Shown: positions 12,716 to 26,300, counted from the stretch's first letter. The stretch is 46,174 nucleotides of DNA from Setaria digitata (GCA_003640385.1 RCAB01000481.1:1-46174), one strand, 5' to 3'. The notes: a model not told the origin generated them from the sequence alone. Numbers and translations: made by a program.

Positions 12716-15342
12716 AAAATTAAACAGTTCATACATATTTACACAAAACTGATTGTAGAAAAGTGCTATAGAGTTTCAAATCTGTAAAACAGGCAGTATT
12801 TTACAAGATTTAAACTGATTACTCAAAGGAGTTAGTTTAGTATCTAACAGATATTTCATGTAGCATGAGGTTTACTTCACTTACAATTTTCATTATTTTG
12901 CTGTATTCAAATCCTACCTTAAGTTAAATTTTCTTTTCTATAATCAGCTGGATTTTAGTAATCAGTTCAGTTTTCATAAAAATTATATATCACTCATTTA
13001 TAAACTAAAATTTTTTTGCTGGTGGATTTTGATCTCCGTGAATTCTCATTAGCTTTTTTTTGTATATGTGGAATACAACAAAATGCAGCTGTTCCCATTC
13101 ACGTGATTTTTGATAATGTCAAAAGCAGCTTTCTATGAGCGGTTTTGAAAATTAGGAAGTGTTATGTTTAAACTATAAAATCTAAGGAATGTATTTTTTT
13201 GAAACTTTAGTTTGCCAGAAAAAGTATATTTTAGCTCAGTCTTTAATATATGCTTTAGTCGACCATCAGTGAAATCCGTGAAATAGGCCTTAAACATTTA
13301 TTGTCTTTGGATACCTTCAGAATCGTTGCTTACCCATGTGATTATGGAGTTATGTGGTTCCAATGTCTCTATTAAAGTTGAAACTTATGGTGATGAGGAC
13401 TTAAAATATATACTTTACTATTAAATAAACTAGCTGTCGTTTTGATCTTATTTTCATCCATTTAATGTTATTGCTTTTCTCTTCCATTATCTATGGTGAA
13501 ATAGAATTCATAACCATCGAAACTTAGAAGTTTAGGGAATGGCTTCTTTAAATTCCAAAGCATTTTGCAAATTTAGTATATATTTATTCATCTATATACA
13601 GCTTAGTCAGAAGAAAAAAATTTTGGTAGAAAAGAATGAAAATCCTCATAATCATATTTTGAAAAGTTTTCAGTCAGCATTGTTTTGGAGCCTTTGTTAA
13701 TATGCAATTCTCCTTTACTAGTCGCAGTCTTGCAGCAGTAGTTGTTTTGATTTTGTTAAAATTTATGCGAATTTGATATATTTGGTTATCATGTTGAAGT
13801 TTCCCTAGAGATTTTTTTTTCTATACTTTTTTTGCCATCATTCGCTAAATCAATGTAACCCGATCATAAAAAGTTGCATCCATGATGCTCGATGTTGTGT
13901 AGCTCATAGTTGTGCCCTTGTGAACGCACTATATTCTGTTTATTCTCGATATTATACAGTTGGAAAAAAATACGGAATGAAACTGACAAAATTTTTTATG
14001 ACTAATAACTGTTAGCCGAGAATGGATACTGAAATTTCACGTGTAGAAAACGACTCACTTTCAATCTTAAACTGCTCTTAAATGCATTTTGGCAGTCATT
14101 TTTCCGGACATAATAGGTAGTAGGCAATGATATGAAATTACAATAAACATTTGCATCCATATATTTCATTCATTTTCCGATTCTATTACATTTATTTGCC
14201 CCCTTACACATATTAGTTCTCTAAAGCAACAAACACCTATTTACTTAGGTCAACATCTTTCTGATTACTTACTGTGCCAGTTTAAAGTTCGGGAAATGGA
14301 AGGTTTTTCGTGCAGTGTCATGACACAAAGGATTTTCTTTTTGTTTTTGTTTATTTTTTCTAATGGATACAGACAGCATCTATCTAATCTTTACAAAGAG
14401 AAGAGAAATTCATGTAAAAAAAAGGCCTAACAGCCCACATCATTTTACTAATATGTAATATTTAAACAGCTCTTAAGCACATAATCAAAAAGAAAATTCT
14501 TTTTCGAAATTTTACTGTGAAAATGAAGCTAAAAGAACACAGTATCGAACTAGACTAAATGTATGTGTTGTTATAGTTTAATATGCAAAACAATAAACAA
14601 TAAAACAACAAACTATTGAGCACTGAAAATATAAACTAACGGAAGGAAGCGACCTCCCTACACCTTACTTTTCAAATTTTACTAGTAGTTTTAGATTCAG
14701 CCTACTCTCACGTCATATCATTAGATATATTTAGGTACTTAGTTTTGAAATTTTTTAGAATGAGGTTTGAATTACTTTGGGGAAAACAAGAAAAAACAGT
14801 GCAAATATGGCGACGAACGTGTAAATTTCACATAAAAATTTTCACTAGGAATAGGACAACACATATCAATAAGAAGAACTGACATGTCGTTTGGGTGGCA
14901 ATGAATCATCAGCGATAGAAATAGAGGCTCGAAAGTTGAGAAAAAATCTGACCGTTCATAGGACTACACTTTAAACAGAAGGGAAATTTTTTTTCTTCCC
15001 TATATAAAAAAAAAAAGAATTCCCCTTGATGTGTGAGGTCAAAGAAAGAAATGAAGCCGTGTGGTTTTGGCAATTAGTGGGTTAATATTAAAACAATGAA
15101 GTGTTTAAATACTTCGGATTTCATAACCAAGGAAGCAGGAAAGAGATGGAGAGACATAAAATTAAAATAAATATAACAGATATTGTGAACTCTGTTTGAG
15201 TTTAAACCCGAGTGAGATTTTTTCAAACGAATTCAAATGTAAGCAATCAAAGGAAACGGAGAAAAATACAGAGCCAAGCAGTATGATAAGCTACATTCTG
15301 CCAACAGTACACGTTTTTTCCGTCAACTATCACTAATAATAG
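12716..15342. other. 3' flank of the zinc transporter and intergenic gap
   Basis: The first several hundred bases are probably 3' UTR and downstream sequence of the transporter; an AATAAA occurs near 13424. The remainder is AT-rich with poly-A/T runs. On the minus strand, 14870-14960 has two short open frames after an acceptor-like AG, which could be an alternative 3' exon of the gene ending at 15343, but I cannot choose a frame. Nothing else is supportable. Confidence 0.5.
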
Positions 15343-15367
15343 TTATTTTAAGCAGTATGATAAGCTT
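15277..15367. repeat. Short direct repeat at the 3' end of the unrecognised gene
   Basis: A 17-bp word beginning AAGCAGTATGATAAGCT occurs at about 15278-15294 and again at 15350-15366, about 72 bp apart. The second copy covers the last codons of the 15343-16971 gene, the first lies in its 3' flank. It looks like a small local duplication. Confidence 0.55.
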
Positions 15368-16971
15368 CTAGAGCGTTTACGTGTCGTACCAAATTGCTGG
15401 AAATAGCGTTCACCAAGCATGTTTGCCTCTGTCCACTGTCTAAATCTGAAAATCATTCCTGAAATAACTGTAATTCTTCAAAAATTTTAAAAAGAACATT
15501 TCCAAACTTTATTTCTTCGTGAATGCAGGTACCTCGTTAAATGTCTGAAAAGACGGAATTTGGTCGGTCGAATCCAAACGTTACCAACCAAAATTTTCAA
15601 ACATAAGAGATCCATCTGCTCCACGTGGTACAACAAATCCACTGATACCGCATAACCAAGCAATCGAGACAAATGCTGCAGTTGATTTGCCTGAAATTCC
15701 AGTTTACCTAAATCATTTATCATATGTTTAACTCATTTAAATGAAACCAACAAATACCTGCAATAAGGCAAGTTCTTATTCAATAACTCCTTCGATACGA
15801 TGATGAGAACTTCATCAATTAATCAATTAACTTTGAAAGACTTTATACGTTCGATGACATAAGGCTTACATAATACTTTCAGGAGCTGTTTAAAAATCTC
15901 GTAGATCTAAGGAATTGTAAGAGAAATGTTACCTTCGATGTAATGGACAGTTTCTTCAGATTCGGGAAGAATGGTACATCTGGAAAATATATCCGATGGA
16001 GTGGTGTAAGCTTCAACTGCCGACCACGCGTTGCGTTACGATTCATTTTCCGTGAAAGGCTGACCATTTCAATTAGCATATTTATCTGCTCTTTATTGAT
16101 CTGAAATAACAATTTCAAAAATTATCCCGGAAACCCAGAAGTATGGGTTTCAACTTTTTTTCCTGACTTGCATTTTTAAGAATATCAAAACAAACCTGTG
16201 CGACAAGCAACTCGATGATTGGACTGTCAATGAAAAGCTGCTCAACTTTACGTCTCAGAGTAAACAACAGATGGAGCAGGGCAGTAACATTGCTTGCTTT
16301 CAATTCGGAATCAATCGCTATGCCGAGATGATTCGGCTCCAATTCCATAATCATTAATGCTAAGGATGGATGCCAATCATATTCTGCTAAAAATATTTGC
16401 CATTATTATTATTGTTATTAAGCAATAATAAATTTTAATTAGAAATACACTTTCAAAAATGAAATTTCATCAAATAGACTTCTCGTAATATCTCAATAAT
16501 AATGAATGAAATATAATTTTAATAGGTGATATACTTACACTCAGCGCCAGCTTTGTGTCGTAATTGCTTTAATCCATTGTATACTTTGATATCGATCATT
16601 GTATACATATCAAGCCGTTTTTGAGTCGCTCTTTGAAATCCTTTTGATATCTGTTGCCATTTAATTATATCAAATAATGATGACTAAAAATTACAGCTCA
16701 TTTTTTCTTCCATATTCTTATATAAACAGATCACAAAGTGTTCTAGCAAACTAAAAATGAATGGCTAAATTTAATGAAAATACTCATAACTCAATGTTTC
16801 TTGCAACCAAAAATCATATCCTACTTCCAGTATCTAGAAATTAAATTTACAATAAGTTACTCTGTTAACGATAAGTTCGATAATTTCATCGGCAAAACTT
16901 GAAGTCCCAGCCCGATTTGAACAACATCGTTGTACACTAGCTGCTACATGAAGCGGTAATGTAAGAGCCAT
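15343..16971 (-). CDS. Unrecognised six-exon protein, possibly secreted
   Basis: I do not recognise the family. Minus-strand exons in transcript order: 16971-16861, 16650-16539, 16386-16196, 16100-15933, 15690-15533, 15445-15343. All phases match and total 280 aa. The product is helix-rich, with alternating Leu/Ile patterns in exon 3 (SPIIELLVAQ) and exon 5 (LSRLLGYAVSVDLL), a Cys-Cys pair near residue 16, and a basic C-terminus (TTRKRSRS). The frame stays open upstream of the chosen ATG through a hydrophobic run (LKVVLV, then MALTLPLHVAAS), so an upstream exon could supply the true start and a full signal peptide. An acceptor-like TTTCAG lies about 40 bp upstream of the ATG. The last exon was chosen because GTACCT at 15532 and TTTTCAG at 15446 rejoin in phase 2; without that splice the frame reads on to a stop at 15490. 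Confidence 0.7.
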
Positions 16972-18365
16972 TACTAATACAACTTTCAAACCAGCCTAAC
17001 TGACAACAACCTGAAATACGACAAATCATCATCTTTTGGAAAGAATATGGACGAAAATGCGACAAAAATAAAAAGAAAAAAACGAATAAGTGAGCAATAT
17101 ACTATCAAAAAAAAAGAAAAAGAAAAAAGTGGAATAAAGGCAGAAAGCAAATAGTACTTGTTATATTTTGCACATTCAATTAGTTTATACCTAAGAAAAA
17201 AAAAGACTGAAAAAAATATTTTCGTTCCTCTAACAAATGTACCAGACTAAGGAACATACAATCATAAAGATCACTTCAAAACTAAAAATCAGTTTTTCTC
17301 GTAAGAATGAGAAATCAACCACAGAAACATAAATACACACATTTTAATGAAATTAATTAATTCATCATTACTTTTGTAGCGATACTGACCTTATGAATTT
17401 AGCAGACTGAAATATTACTTATCATATGATTAAGAGATGTTTCAAATGAAGGTACTCTTATAGCATTTTACCCTTTTTTTTCTTTAATTTATTGCAATAC
17501 ATGATTCATTTTTTCTTTTCAAAACACAAATTATTACTAAAACAAAGGATATTAAATCTAAAGAGGAAATGAAGTCACTGAACACTTTATTTTGATTTAT
17601 TATTTATCTTTTTTTCTTGAATTTGCTTGTACAGTCATTTAGAGAGCCACAAGTTTTAAGTTTATCATTTCTAAATTATTTCACTTATCTGATCCGATCA
17701 CTTACTTAACCAGGATTCCTATCCGAAATCGGATCTCTTTATTTATTTATAACAATTCCCACAGTAATCTTTAAATAAGCAGGGAATCTGCAAAAAGTCA
17801 ACACAACTGAGGAAAAAAGAATGAAATCAGTCACACAAAAACAGATGGAACATATCTTTAGTCAACCAAAGAAACATTCCCTTTCCTAGCGTTATTTCTC
17901 TTGCCTTCCATTATTTCAAATCAAATGATATTGAATTTTGCATACTTTGACACTTCAAAATTTCATCGTTTCAATCCAGATAGACATAATATACAGCCAA
18001 GTCATGATAAAACACCCTTAACATGGAAGCAGACTGATACCGAAAACATAGTGGGTCCATGCAGTCAGTTTGGCAGTGACTACTTCAAAGAAAGAGACCG
18101 AGGGAGAGAGAGAAGGAATGCCGAACAGTTGCAATTAAGAGGTGTGTTTCTCTTGGAATTTTGTGTTACATGAGGCCTAGCAAGAACTAGCTATCCTACG
18201 GCAGTGTTGCAAACAGAGAGCTTAGGCACTATTGCTTCATTGGCTTCAGCAAACACCGCAAGCCTAATGAAAGGCAGTAGGGAAAGGGAGGCGAAAGAAT
18301 GCGTCATTTTAATATGTCGCCTGGAGATATTCAAGTGTTCAGTACTTTAATTTGACGGAAAAGGG

Positions 18366-18399
18366 ACATTCTCGAATGCTCGGGAACGTTCGAGAATGT
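18366..18399. promoter_or_regulatory. Six-unit heat-shock element
   Basis: Alternating TTC and GAA triplets fall exactly every 5 bp: TTC 18369, GAA 18374, CTC 18379 (one mismatch), GAA 18384, TTC 18389, GAA 18394. This is the nTTCnnGAAn array bound by trimeric HSF. The outer arms (18366-18376 and 18389-18399) are also an 11-bp perfect inverted repeat. The nearest start I can support is 1.4 kb away on the minus strand (16971); the next on the plus strand is at 20180. The gene it controls is not settled. Confidence 0.7.
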
Positions 18400-19009
18400 G
18401 CCAGGAAGTGATGTCAAAATGTCCGAACGCTTGACAGGTGAAACCGCTCACCCTCGTCAGTGTACCTTTTGTGTGTTCCTCGCCGTCATATACACTCCCT
18501 GTGGCATGTGCAGACAGAGGTACACACAGAGATATAATATAAGCATAGAAGAAAGTTTTAAATTCAAAAACGGACAGTGAACTCTGAGGGTAGGAAAAGA
18601 GAGAGAGAGAACAGGATGGTTTTGAAAGAAGTAGTAGGAGAGGAAACTTCAACGAGTGACCATTGGCTCAGTAAAAGCTGATAATGGGAACAGCAGGAAA
18701 TATTGATCGAGAGTAGAACAGAGGAGGAGAAGTGGCCATTAAGGCGTTCTAGCTAGCATAGCTAGTCCAAGAAGAGACTAGTCTTGTTTGGCTACGTCGA
18801 CATTCTCAAACGCTATTTCCGTGGTACTCTGATTTTTCCCCACGTTCATTTATTTCATTGTTTACTTACGTCGTTTTACTTTCAAAAAACTCACTTCAAA
18901 TGGTTATTCTTTACTTCTCTTAAATGTAGTGAATAACAGCAACAATAATAATAAAAACGATGCTGACATTATTTTGAACATCGGTATTTAGCAGTGATTA
19001 CAAAAGAAG

Positions 19010-19076
19010 TCAATTAGTCAGCAGTCTCACTAGAAAANCAATGACTGATCAATTAGTCAGCAGTCTCACTAGAAAA
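19010..19076. repeat. Direct duplication around a single N
   Basis: A 28-bp sequence at 19010-19037 recurs at 19049-19076 with an N at 19038 between them. Like the one near 3.8 kb, this looks like an unmerged contig overlap rather than biology. Confidence 0.8.
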
Positions 19077-20179
19077 AAACAATCATACAGGGATCGCTGT
19101 GCGTAAATTATATTCGATGCAAAAAGTAAATGACAACTTAAACACTTCTCGTGAACTCTCGTGAACCTCTCAATAGTCGAAATTAGTCTATTCACCGGGA
19201 ATAATGAAAATTGAAGAACTTTTGATAATTAACTTCTTAAATAATTTCCATAATTATAACACGAAATGACTTTTCATTTCTGATAGCAAATGTTGATGAC
19301 TAATTATCCCAAATTACAGCCGACAAGGGTATTAATATGTGGAAGTGGCGGACAAGTGTATTGTCGAAATGTTATCTAGTTCATTAGGTTCCATGATCTG
19401 AATAGTGAAAGGTATCAGCCCATCAGATATTTATGCTCAGGAAGTGTCTACTTCAGTGATTGCTTTCATCGTTATCACCACTATTCCTGACATCTTCCAA
19501 AACAGTTAACGAACGGAAGGATTTTAACGAACAACTGACAACTGACCATTTTATTTTTGGATCCTACATAGCTGATGATGACCGTAAGCAACGAGAATCA
19601 TTTCAACGAATAATCGAATAGCCGCTGCTAATAGTTATAAATCACTCAGACGCAATGTTCTGTCCAGAATCTTAGCCTTACTTTAACATAAGTAAACACA
19701 TACAAGCAGGTCATAAAAATCTTTACACAGAACTTAAGCCATATCGTTCTCTAGAGGAAAATAAGGAAGGGGAAAGGAATGTCTAGGTTTCATCACCAAC
19801 TAGTCCAGAGATACAAGGGCGAGTCTAATACTTCAACAAGCGAAATATATTCCTGCTTAGAGTAAGACAAGATGAATTAATTCTTAAACTTCTCGTCATT
19901 TTTCTTCTAATACAATTCTAAATGATAAAAACGAATGATAATCTGATAAACAAAGGAGCACAATCAAACAGCAAGAACGAAATGATCCCACTGCTTTTTT
20001 ACCTACAGGAAATATAAACACATCAGCTGTTCTTTTACTTTTTCCAATAACAAAAAAGTTGAGAACCTGTCAGCTGTGCTACTTACAAATACATCATCAA
20101 CATTCGACAAGCAAACATTCAGTAAAAATGTCACATAGGTTAAAGGTAATGAAGTCTCTCTTTACTTAGAGAACGAACG

Positions 20180-20383
20180 ATGAGACTAGAGATGGCTCGA
20201 TGGACCGCAGATGTGGTATTATGCTTAGTAGTGCTGCATACGGTTGCGTTTGCAAAAATTTCCTGCAAAAACAACGCTTCATGTGCAGCACAACAGATTC
20301 AACGAGTTCTTACCTCACATCATAACATTTCAGTCCATGTATATATGAAATTTCCCGAATATTTCTGTACATATGTAACATAG
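20180..20383 (+). CDS. Possible small secreted peptide or first exon of a secreted protein
   Basis: A 67-codon frame starts shortly after a good acceptor (CTTTACTTAG, ending about 20169), as expected for a trans-spliced message. The N-terminus has a basic start (Met-Ala-Arg-Trp from the second ATG at 20192) and a hydrophobic core ending in HTVAFA, which reads as a cleavable signal peptide. The mature part has three cysteines (SCKNNASC and a later FC) and one Asn glycosylation sequon before Cys-2. I do not recognise it. It may be complete at the stop at 20381, or the first exon of a longer gene, for example with a donor at GTAACA near 20375. The opposite strand is also open here, so coding status is uncertain. 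Confidence 0.4.
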   Translation: MRLEMARWTADVVLCLVVLHTVAFAKISCKNNASCAAQQIQRVLTSHHNISVHVYMKFPEYFCTYVT

Positions 20384-23313
20384 CAAACCAAGCACTGGCA
20401 CCAACAGTTATTACTACACATCACTTCTTCCATTTTCCTCTTTCACTCATACAACTGTGAAAAAACGGAATTTTCTCCAAGTCTTTACGAAACTGTGACG
20501 GAAAGGAAGACAGTACAATAAATGATTTTCTAGAATAGAAATATATTGATTTAATTGAGAAGTTCTTTCTCTCCCCTCTCTTCTTTTTTTCCTCTTTGAA
20601 AATATAAATTATAATTAAAAGCCTATTGACATTTCCCAACAAAAAGTTTTTTTCAACGAAAAAATATGTATTTTGCAAATGTTGGAAAAAATTAGAAACT
20701 TTAGTGCTGAAGTGATGAACTGAAGAAAGTAATGGTGGAGAAAGAGGAAGGGAGGAAGGAGGTAAAGGAAAATGGAGAGGTTCTCAACAGTGTTGGTGAG
20801 AAAATGGAAACAGATCGAATTGTCACCTATCAAAAATAATGAAATATATTACAGAATCACTATAAGTAGAAGTTAACGATGAAAGCTAAAAGTTTCAATT
20901 TTATCATTAAAACAAGGTAGCTTTGAAAATAATTTTATTATAATGACAAAATTACCAATTATCAACTGATAAAAATTTGAATAGATAGTTCTTGGTCCCC
21001 AATTATAGCAGTTATAGCAGTTAATTATAAAATGATCACCAATGTTGTTATTAATAAGATTAATCATATTGATGAAGATACCAATAACTTAGTGAGTACT
21101 TAAAACATTCATTTTTCTTCTCCAATAAACTCTACGAACTATTGCAAAGCTAAATTCAAAAAAAAAAAAACCACTCTAGAAATGTAAGATGCTATCACAA
21201 AATCACATCGTGCAAAGCGTAATCTCAGAGAAACGTTATGATCATAACATGTTGATTGATAAGCAGTTGTTCTGCTTTTCAAGAAATTCTTTCATTTCCA
21301 AAAATTTGTAAATAATGATGATAAATATCAAATATCAGTGATTTCTGGTCTCTGATCTCGATTTTATTCTAAAGTCATTTTTTTTACGACCACGCAGATG
21401 GTCTTATATTGTAAAGTCTTAATAATTCAAAAACTGAAACAGCGAAATTCATCAAGTTCTGAAATATAGGTACTCAGCGTTTGAGCGAATTTTAGATAGT
21501 CTAAGATGTGCTACAGCTATAGCATATCACTTTTCGATTCGCCTCATTTTTATTGTTTCCTTTGAACCTTTTGCAGCTCATAACACTGCACTAAAAAGTT
21601 TCCGATAACACCACATCACTAGACAGTCAGATTGTTGAGTACCAAAAAGATCAACAAAACAAACTCCTAGCACATTGACTATTTATGGATAGAATTCAAA
21701 AAATACAATTAAATCGATGGTAACAGTCTGCATGAATTTCACTTTCTGCAAACGACAGAAAATTGCACTAACAATTTCAGTAAAACTATTTTTTATTCTT
21801 CTTTTATTAATAAAATTAACTTCTTGGAAGTTTTACATGTACTGGAAAAAATCACAAACAACCATCTTTGACACATATTCACTACAATTCATTCAACATC
21901 ATCTTTCTATTCTTCATCCAACTTATTAGATGTCCAAAAGAAATCTTTTAACCAATATATAATTAATTCACAAAAATATTCTTTGAATTTGCTCTTTCCC
22001 TCATGTTTAGTTGTATAAATTTATGAAAAAAATCGTTCTATTTAATTCAGTAACAATTCCATGTCAAAGATTTCTTTTATTCTTTTCGTTTAGAGATTAA
22101 AAAGAAATCATAACGACTGATCATTTAACGTAATAAGTGGAAAGAAAGAAAAACTATGCTGAAACAAATATCCATCAAAGTTTAACGGGAAATGGAATGA
22201 CGATATTACGGACATTCCAAAAAGGAACTAAAAAATTTTGAAGGCACTCTTCATTTCCCTTTCAAAATGACGGTGGCAACCATACAGGTGCTGGAAAGAG
22301 TACTTTAATGAATGGCAAAATAAACTTTTTGCATTAGCAAGAGGACCAGGTGAAAGCTGTTCAAAACATTTTAATAGTAGCTGCCAACAAAATATTTTGT
22401 TCAACTCAACAATGTGAGTTGTGCCAGCAAAATGAACTGTATTCTCAGAATTCTAGTGCGTTCGTTTTTGTTGCCTAGTTCAACAGTTCAATATTTTTTT
22501 CCTCGTGAAACTTGAAAAAATTTCAGCATTTAAGGAAAACATGATAAGAATTTTGGAACAGTAATATCCGGATAATTCTTATATTCTTTATAAATTTCAG
22601 TTCAAAAGCAAAAGTTTTCAAATTTGTTTAAATTTCTTTAAATTACAACCGCTTGGATAGTTAAAATTAGCTCCAATTACAAACTAAATAACAACAAAAG
22701 AGAGCAAAAAGTAAACATTCTGAGCAAGATCGCATTTAATAATAAAGGAGAAAAGATATAGAGAAAATAAAAGTTGATGTGGTATTTTGAAGAAACTAAA
22801 AATTTGTCTCAACATTTTTTTCATTTTATTTGTAAAAAAAAAAAACGCAATGCTAGCTATTTTACCAGTAACTCTTCCACTAAATGTCCAACTCGTCACT
22901 TTTGAAACCTTAAACTACAAACACTCTTGGTTGTAAATAAAAATTTTATAATGCTATTGGTTCTGAGTTCGAAGATAAAATGTCAGTGGAGAATGATTCA
23001 AATTAAAGACAAATAATTCTATGCGCTTCAAATAAATAGCAGTTAGCTTAAAAAAAAGCCTTATGATGATTTTTTTTTTTTTGATGATATATATCTATGT
23101 GAAATAGAATGTCTGAAATGAATCAAAACTCTTGTCTCTATATAAGGAACATCGAGAATTGCACTTTCCTTTATCATTATTCTGTGACATACAATGTATG
23201 CACGACATGTATAATTCAGATCTTAATATAAGTAAATGAAATTTGAAGTAAATTCAAAAAGCAACTTGGAAAAGAAAAATCTAGAACTGAGAGATCAGAA
23301 CAAAAAAAGCCTA
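20384..23313. other. Intergenic AT-rich gap downstream of TIM44
   Basis: I see no supportable gene. Open frames at 20421-21067 (minus), 21717-21929 (plus) and 22684-22899 (minus) are dominated by Phe, Ile, Leu, Lys and Asn, as expected from translated AT-rich noncoding DNA. Poly-A/T tracts occur at about 21160, 22837 and 23070. Confidence 0.6.
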
Positions 23314-26300
23314 TTACAATGCTAGATTACCCTTTTGCATATGTACCTCAAGAACTTTCCACGCTACGGCTGGATTATATTCTTCCATATCACGGCACAT
23401 TACCCATACATGATGGACACGTACTGGACTGTTCTACAAATAGCCTTAATTTTTTAAAGCTCGAGATGTTAAAATTAAAATAAAAGACTGCACAAGATAT
23501 AAAACTGCTTCCAAGAATTTCTCCATTTGACACCAGAAAAAGCGGAAGCATAGTTTCTGTTGTTTACATGTTAATCGATAATTTTACAATCACCCATTTT
23601 AAGAAACAATTTTTTCAAGTTATAAAAGCTATTTATGAAATCACGAACAAAATTTAAAACTTCAGGTCTTCAGAAAAATTTGATTTTTCCTGAACCAAGA
23701 AAAACGAAAGCATTCGATAACGAAAACAAGAATAAAACTGAAAACCTACCGGGTCACCTTCGACAACTTTTCCCTCCATATTTCTGACAACATTTACCAT
23801 GTAGGCTTGAAAAGTAATTATTATTACAGGTCCTTGTTCCATCATTTTACCAGTCACCATCTAAAAATATTTTTGGCAAGAGAGAAAAGAATACATAATT
23901 AAAGGTTTCAATACTAACTCATCGTAAGACTCTTTTATAAAACAACACAGATCTGATTTAAAAAAAAAGTCTTTCATAGTTTATAGCTAAGAACAGTTAC
24001 TGCTACTGCATATTCCTTAAAAAAATCATACCACAGATGAAATTTAGGCGAAATTTCTTTCATACTCAGATGTTTTGTGGTATATTTCCAAAAAATTTTT
24101 ATGATTATACACAACTTGTCGAAATGCAAAGCAGCTTTAATATTAATTTCTTCAAGCTAAGAGTTCGAAAACCACAGTTATACTCAGTGTGCAACTATGC
24201 TACCATTAAATCACCTTAAATGAATAAATAATTGTGGTGTAAGATAAATTATAAGGAGATGATGACGAACCTCAACTCTGTCGATATCGATGACACGACT
24301 ATCTGATGTGCTAAAATTGACTTTTTTGTATTCATTGACAATTGCGGATAATATGTTATAAGCCTGAAAACTTTATAAAATTCCTCTTATAAAAGTTCAT
24401 GAAACTAAAAAAACCGTATGAGCTACATGAACGTTCAAAAAGAACAGTAAGGAAAACAAACTCTTTCATGACACCAATCCTTGAGAATCTTTAAATCACC
24501 GCGAATAAATGCTTCCAGAACGTTTGGAATAATTTCTTTTTCGCAAAATCGTAACCATTCGTTTTTATCAAAATTTGGATCGACCTTCTGGATTTCAGAC
24601 AACACTTCTGATATTTCACTACGTCCTCCTGAAATTGTTCGTATGTTTTATATTGAAATGTAGTAGAATTTCCCAAGGAAGTGAAGAATAAATTGAAAAG
24701 TTCATTTAAAAAAAACATATGAAAAATCATTTATTAATGAAATTAGTCAGTATTCAAGCTGAGGAGATATGTGGTTAACATCTGGTGATGTATGTGCGCC
24801 ATCAACACATTCTGCAATCTTTAAATTATGGAAAATGTTTTGTAAGGAGTACTATCAGTAGCATTAACAGAAATAATCGTTCCATTGACAAAACGTTGCC
24901 TCACTAACCAACTTCAATGAAATAAACTATTTAAAAAAAAGAAAAAATACCGAAGAGTGAGGAAATTTTGTCGGTGAAACCCCGGACCATTCTCACTGCT
25001 AAATTATCACTTTCATCTAGGCGCATTTTCCAATCCAAAATTTCTGGAACCATTCCAAACAGATTATTGTTGTGACAGAGATAATAAGAGAGCAGTAATT
25101 AATACAGTTGCTGCTAAAAATGTCGCTGGGCTTACATGCTTATATAGCGAATGGCATTTCTACTTACAACATTATATATATACTTTTTCAATGCAAATAA
25201 TTATACAAACTATTATAATATGCATTATTTTCGGAGAAAGTTTTCCATCCAGCATACCACTTGGATTCTTTATGAAGCTCTACACCGGTAGCATTTCTAT
25301 AAAAATTTATTTATAAATCAATTTTATTGAAAAAGAAAAATCAGCGTCTGTATTATCAAAGAGAAAGATTTCACCTGACCTAAAATAGCACGAAAAAATA
25401 ATTCAACTGTTTCTGATGTTTACATCATTTTCTACTTCACTGATTCGCAAATAAAGTACAAAACAATGCTTAATTTAGAACCCTAAACATAACTCATAAC
25501 TCACGACATATATGCAGTGATACTTCAAACAACATTATTCCCAATAAAACAACAACCGATATCAGCGATCAACTTGACTCATTAAATGATACTTACGGAT
25601 TAGCTTCCACGACTCGATCTGCGTAAGTAGTATATGCTACGGAGCGCATTCTTAATTGATCTGAAATGCTTCTACAACTGCAACTGCTATAACTAATGAA
25701 ATCATCACATTTCTAATAAGGATAGAGATAAACTTTGCAAAAAGACTTATATACAATATAGAGAATGCAACCTGGTCGAGTATACATCCTCACATCGACA
25801 ATATTATCAACTTCGTCCTTGATCACTTTCACTGACTGAAAAAGTTTTAGTACAACATTTCAACAATTCTATTGTAACTAGTTTGACGGACAGCTAACAT
25901 TTCATTGAGAAATTTTTTTTCTGTAGTAGCATACCAGAAATCTCGACAATTGCCAAATAAATCTCAAAATCAAGCCAATATCATTTTGAACTTAAAAATG
26001 GAATAGTCTTCTAGATGCTCTTTATTAGTCAATACTTTCTCCTCCACTTCCCTGAAATTTTCAAAACATACGCTTCATTTTGTCCGCATGCTTTTTACTA
26101 TTGTCAGTCTCAAACATCCATATTAATATACACTTACCGAACTAACACTCTGATACAACTGGTTGTCTCCAACTTGCTCTGCTGCTTTCTCGATAATTTC
26201 TGCAGCAAATTTCGCCTGTTTTAACACTTCTTCCGTAGCTAGGGACAGTTTTTTCCCTGCCTCTGTTTTCTGCACATCCACTATCATCTATAACCATAAC

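Larger units (their letters stand above)
17011..20179. other. Intergenic region with higher-GC core near 18.0-18.8 kb
   Basis: Mostly AT-rich, with a more GC-rich island at about 18000-18800 that contains the heat-shock element, a GA-rich tract near 18595 and TATA-like words near 18530. Open frames at 17901-18173 (plus) and 18347-18652 (minus) overlap this island. Their translations show no recognisable domain and I regard them as by-products of fewer stops in higher GC. A single N is at 19038. Confidence 0.5.

Noticed and set aside
14870..14985. Minus-strand open frames after an acceptor-like AG downstream of the 15343 gene.
   Set aside because: Two frames are open and neither can be chosen; the upstream exon already ends with a good stop.
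18347..18652. Minus-strand 101-codon frame with a hydrophobic start.
   Set aside because: Spans the heat-shock element and GA-rich tract; composition looks like translated regulatory DNA.
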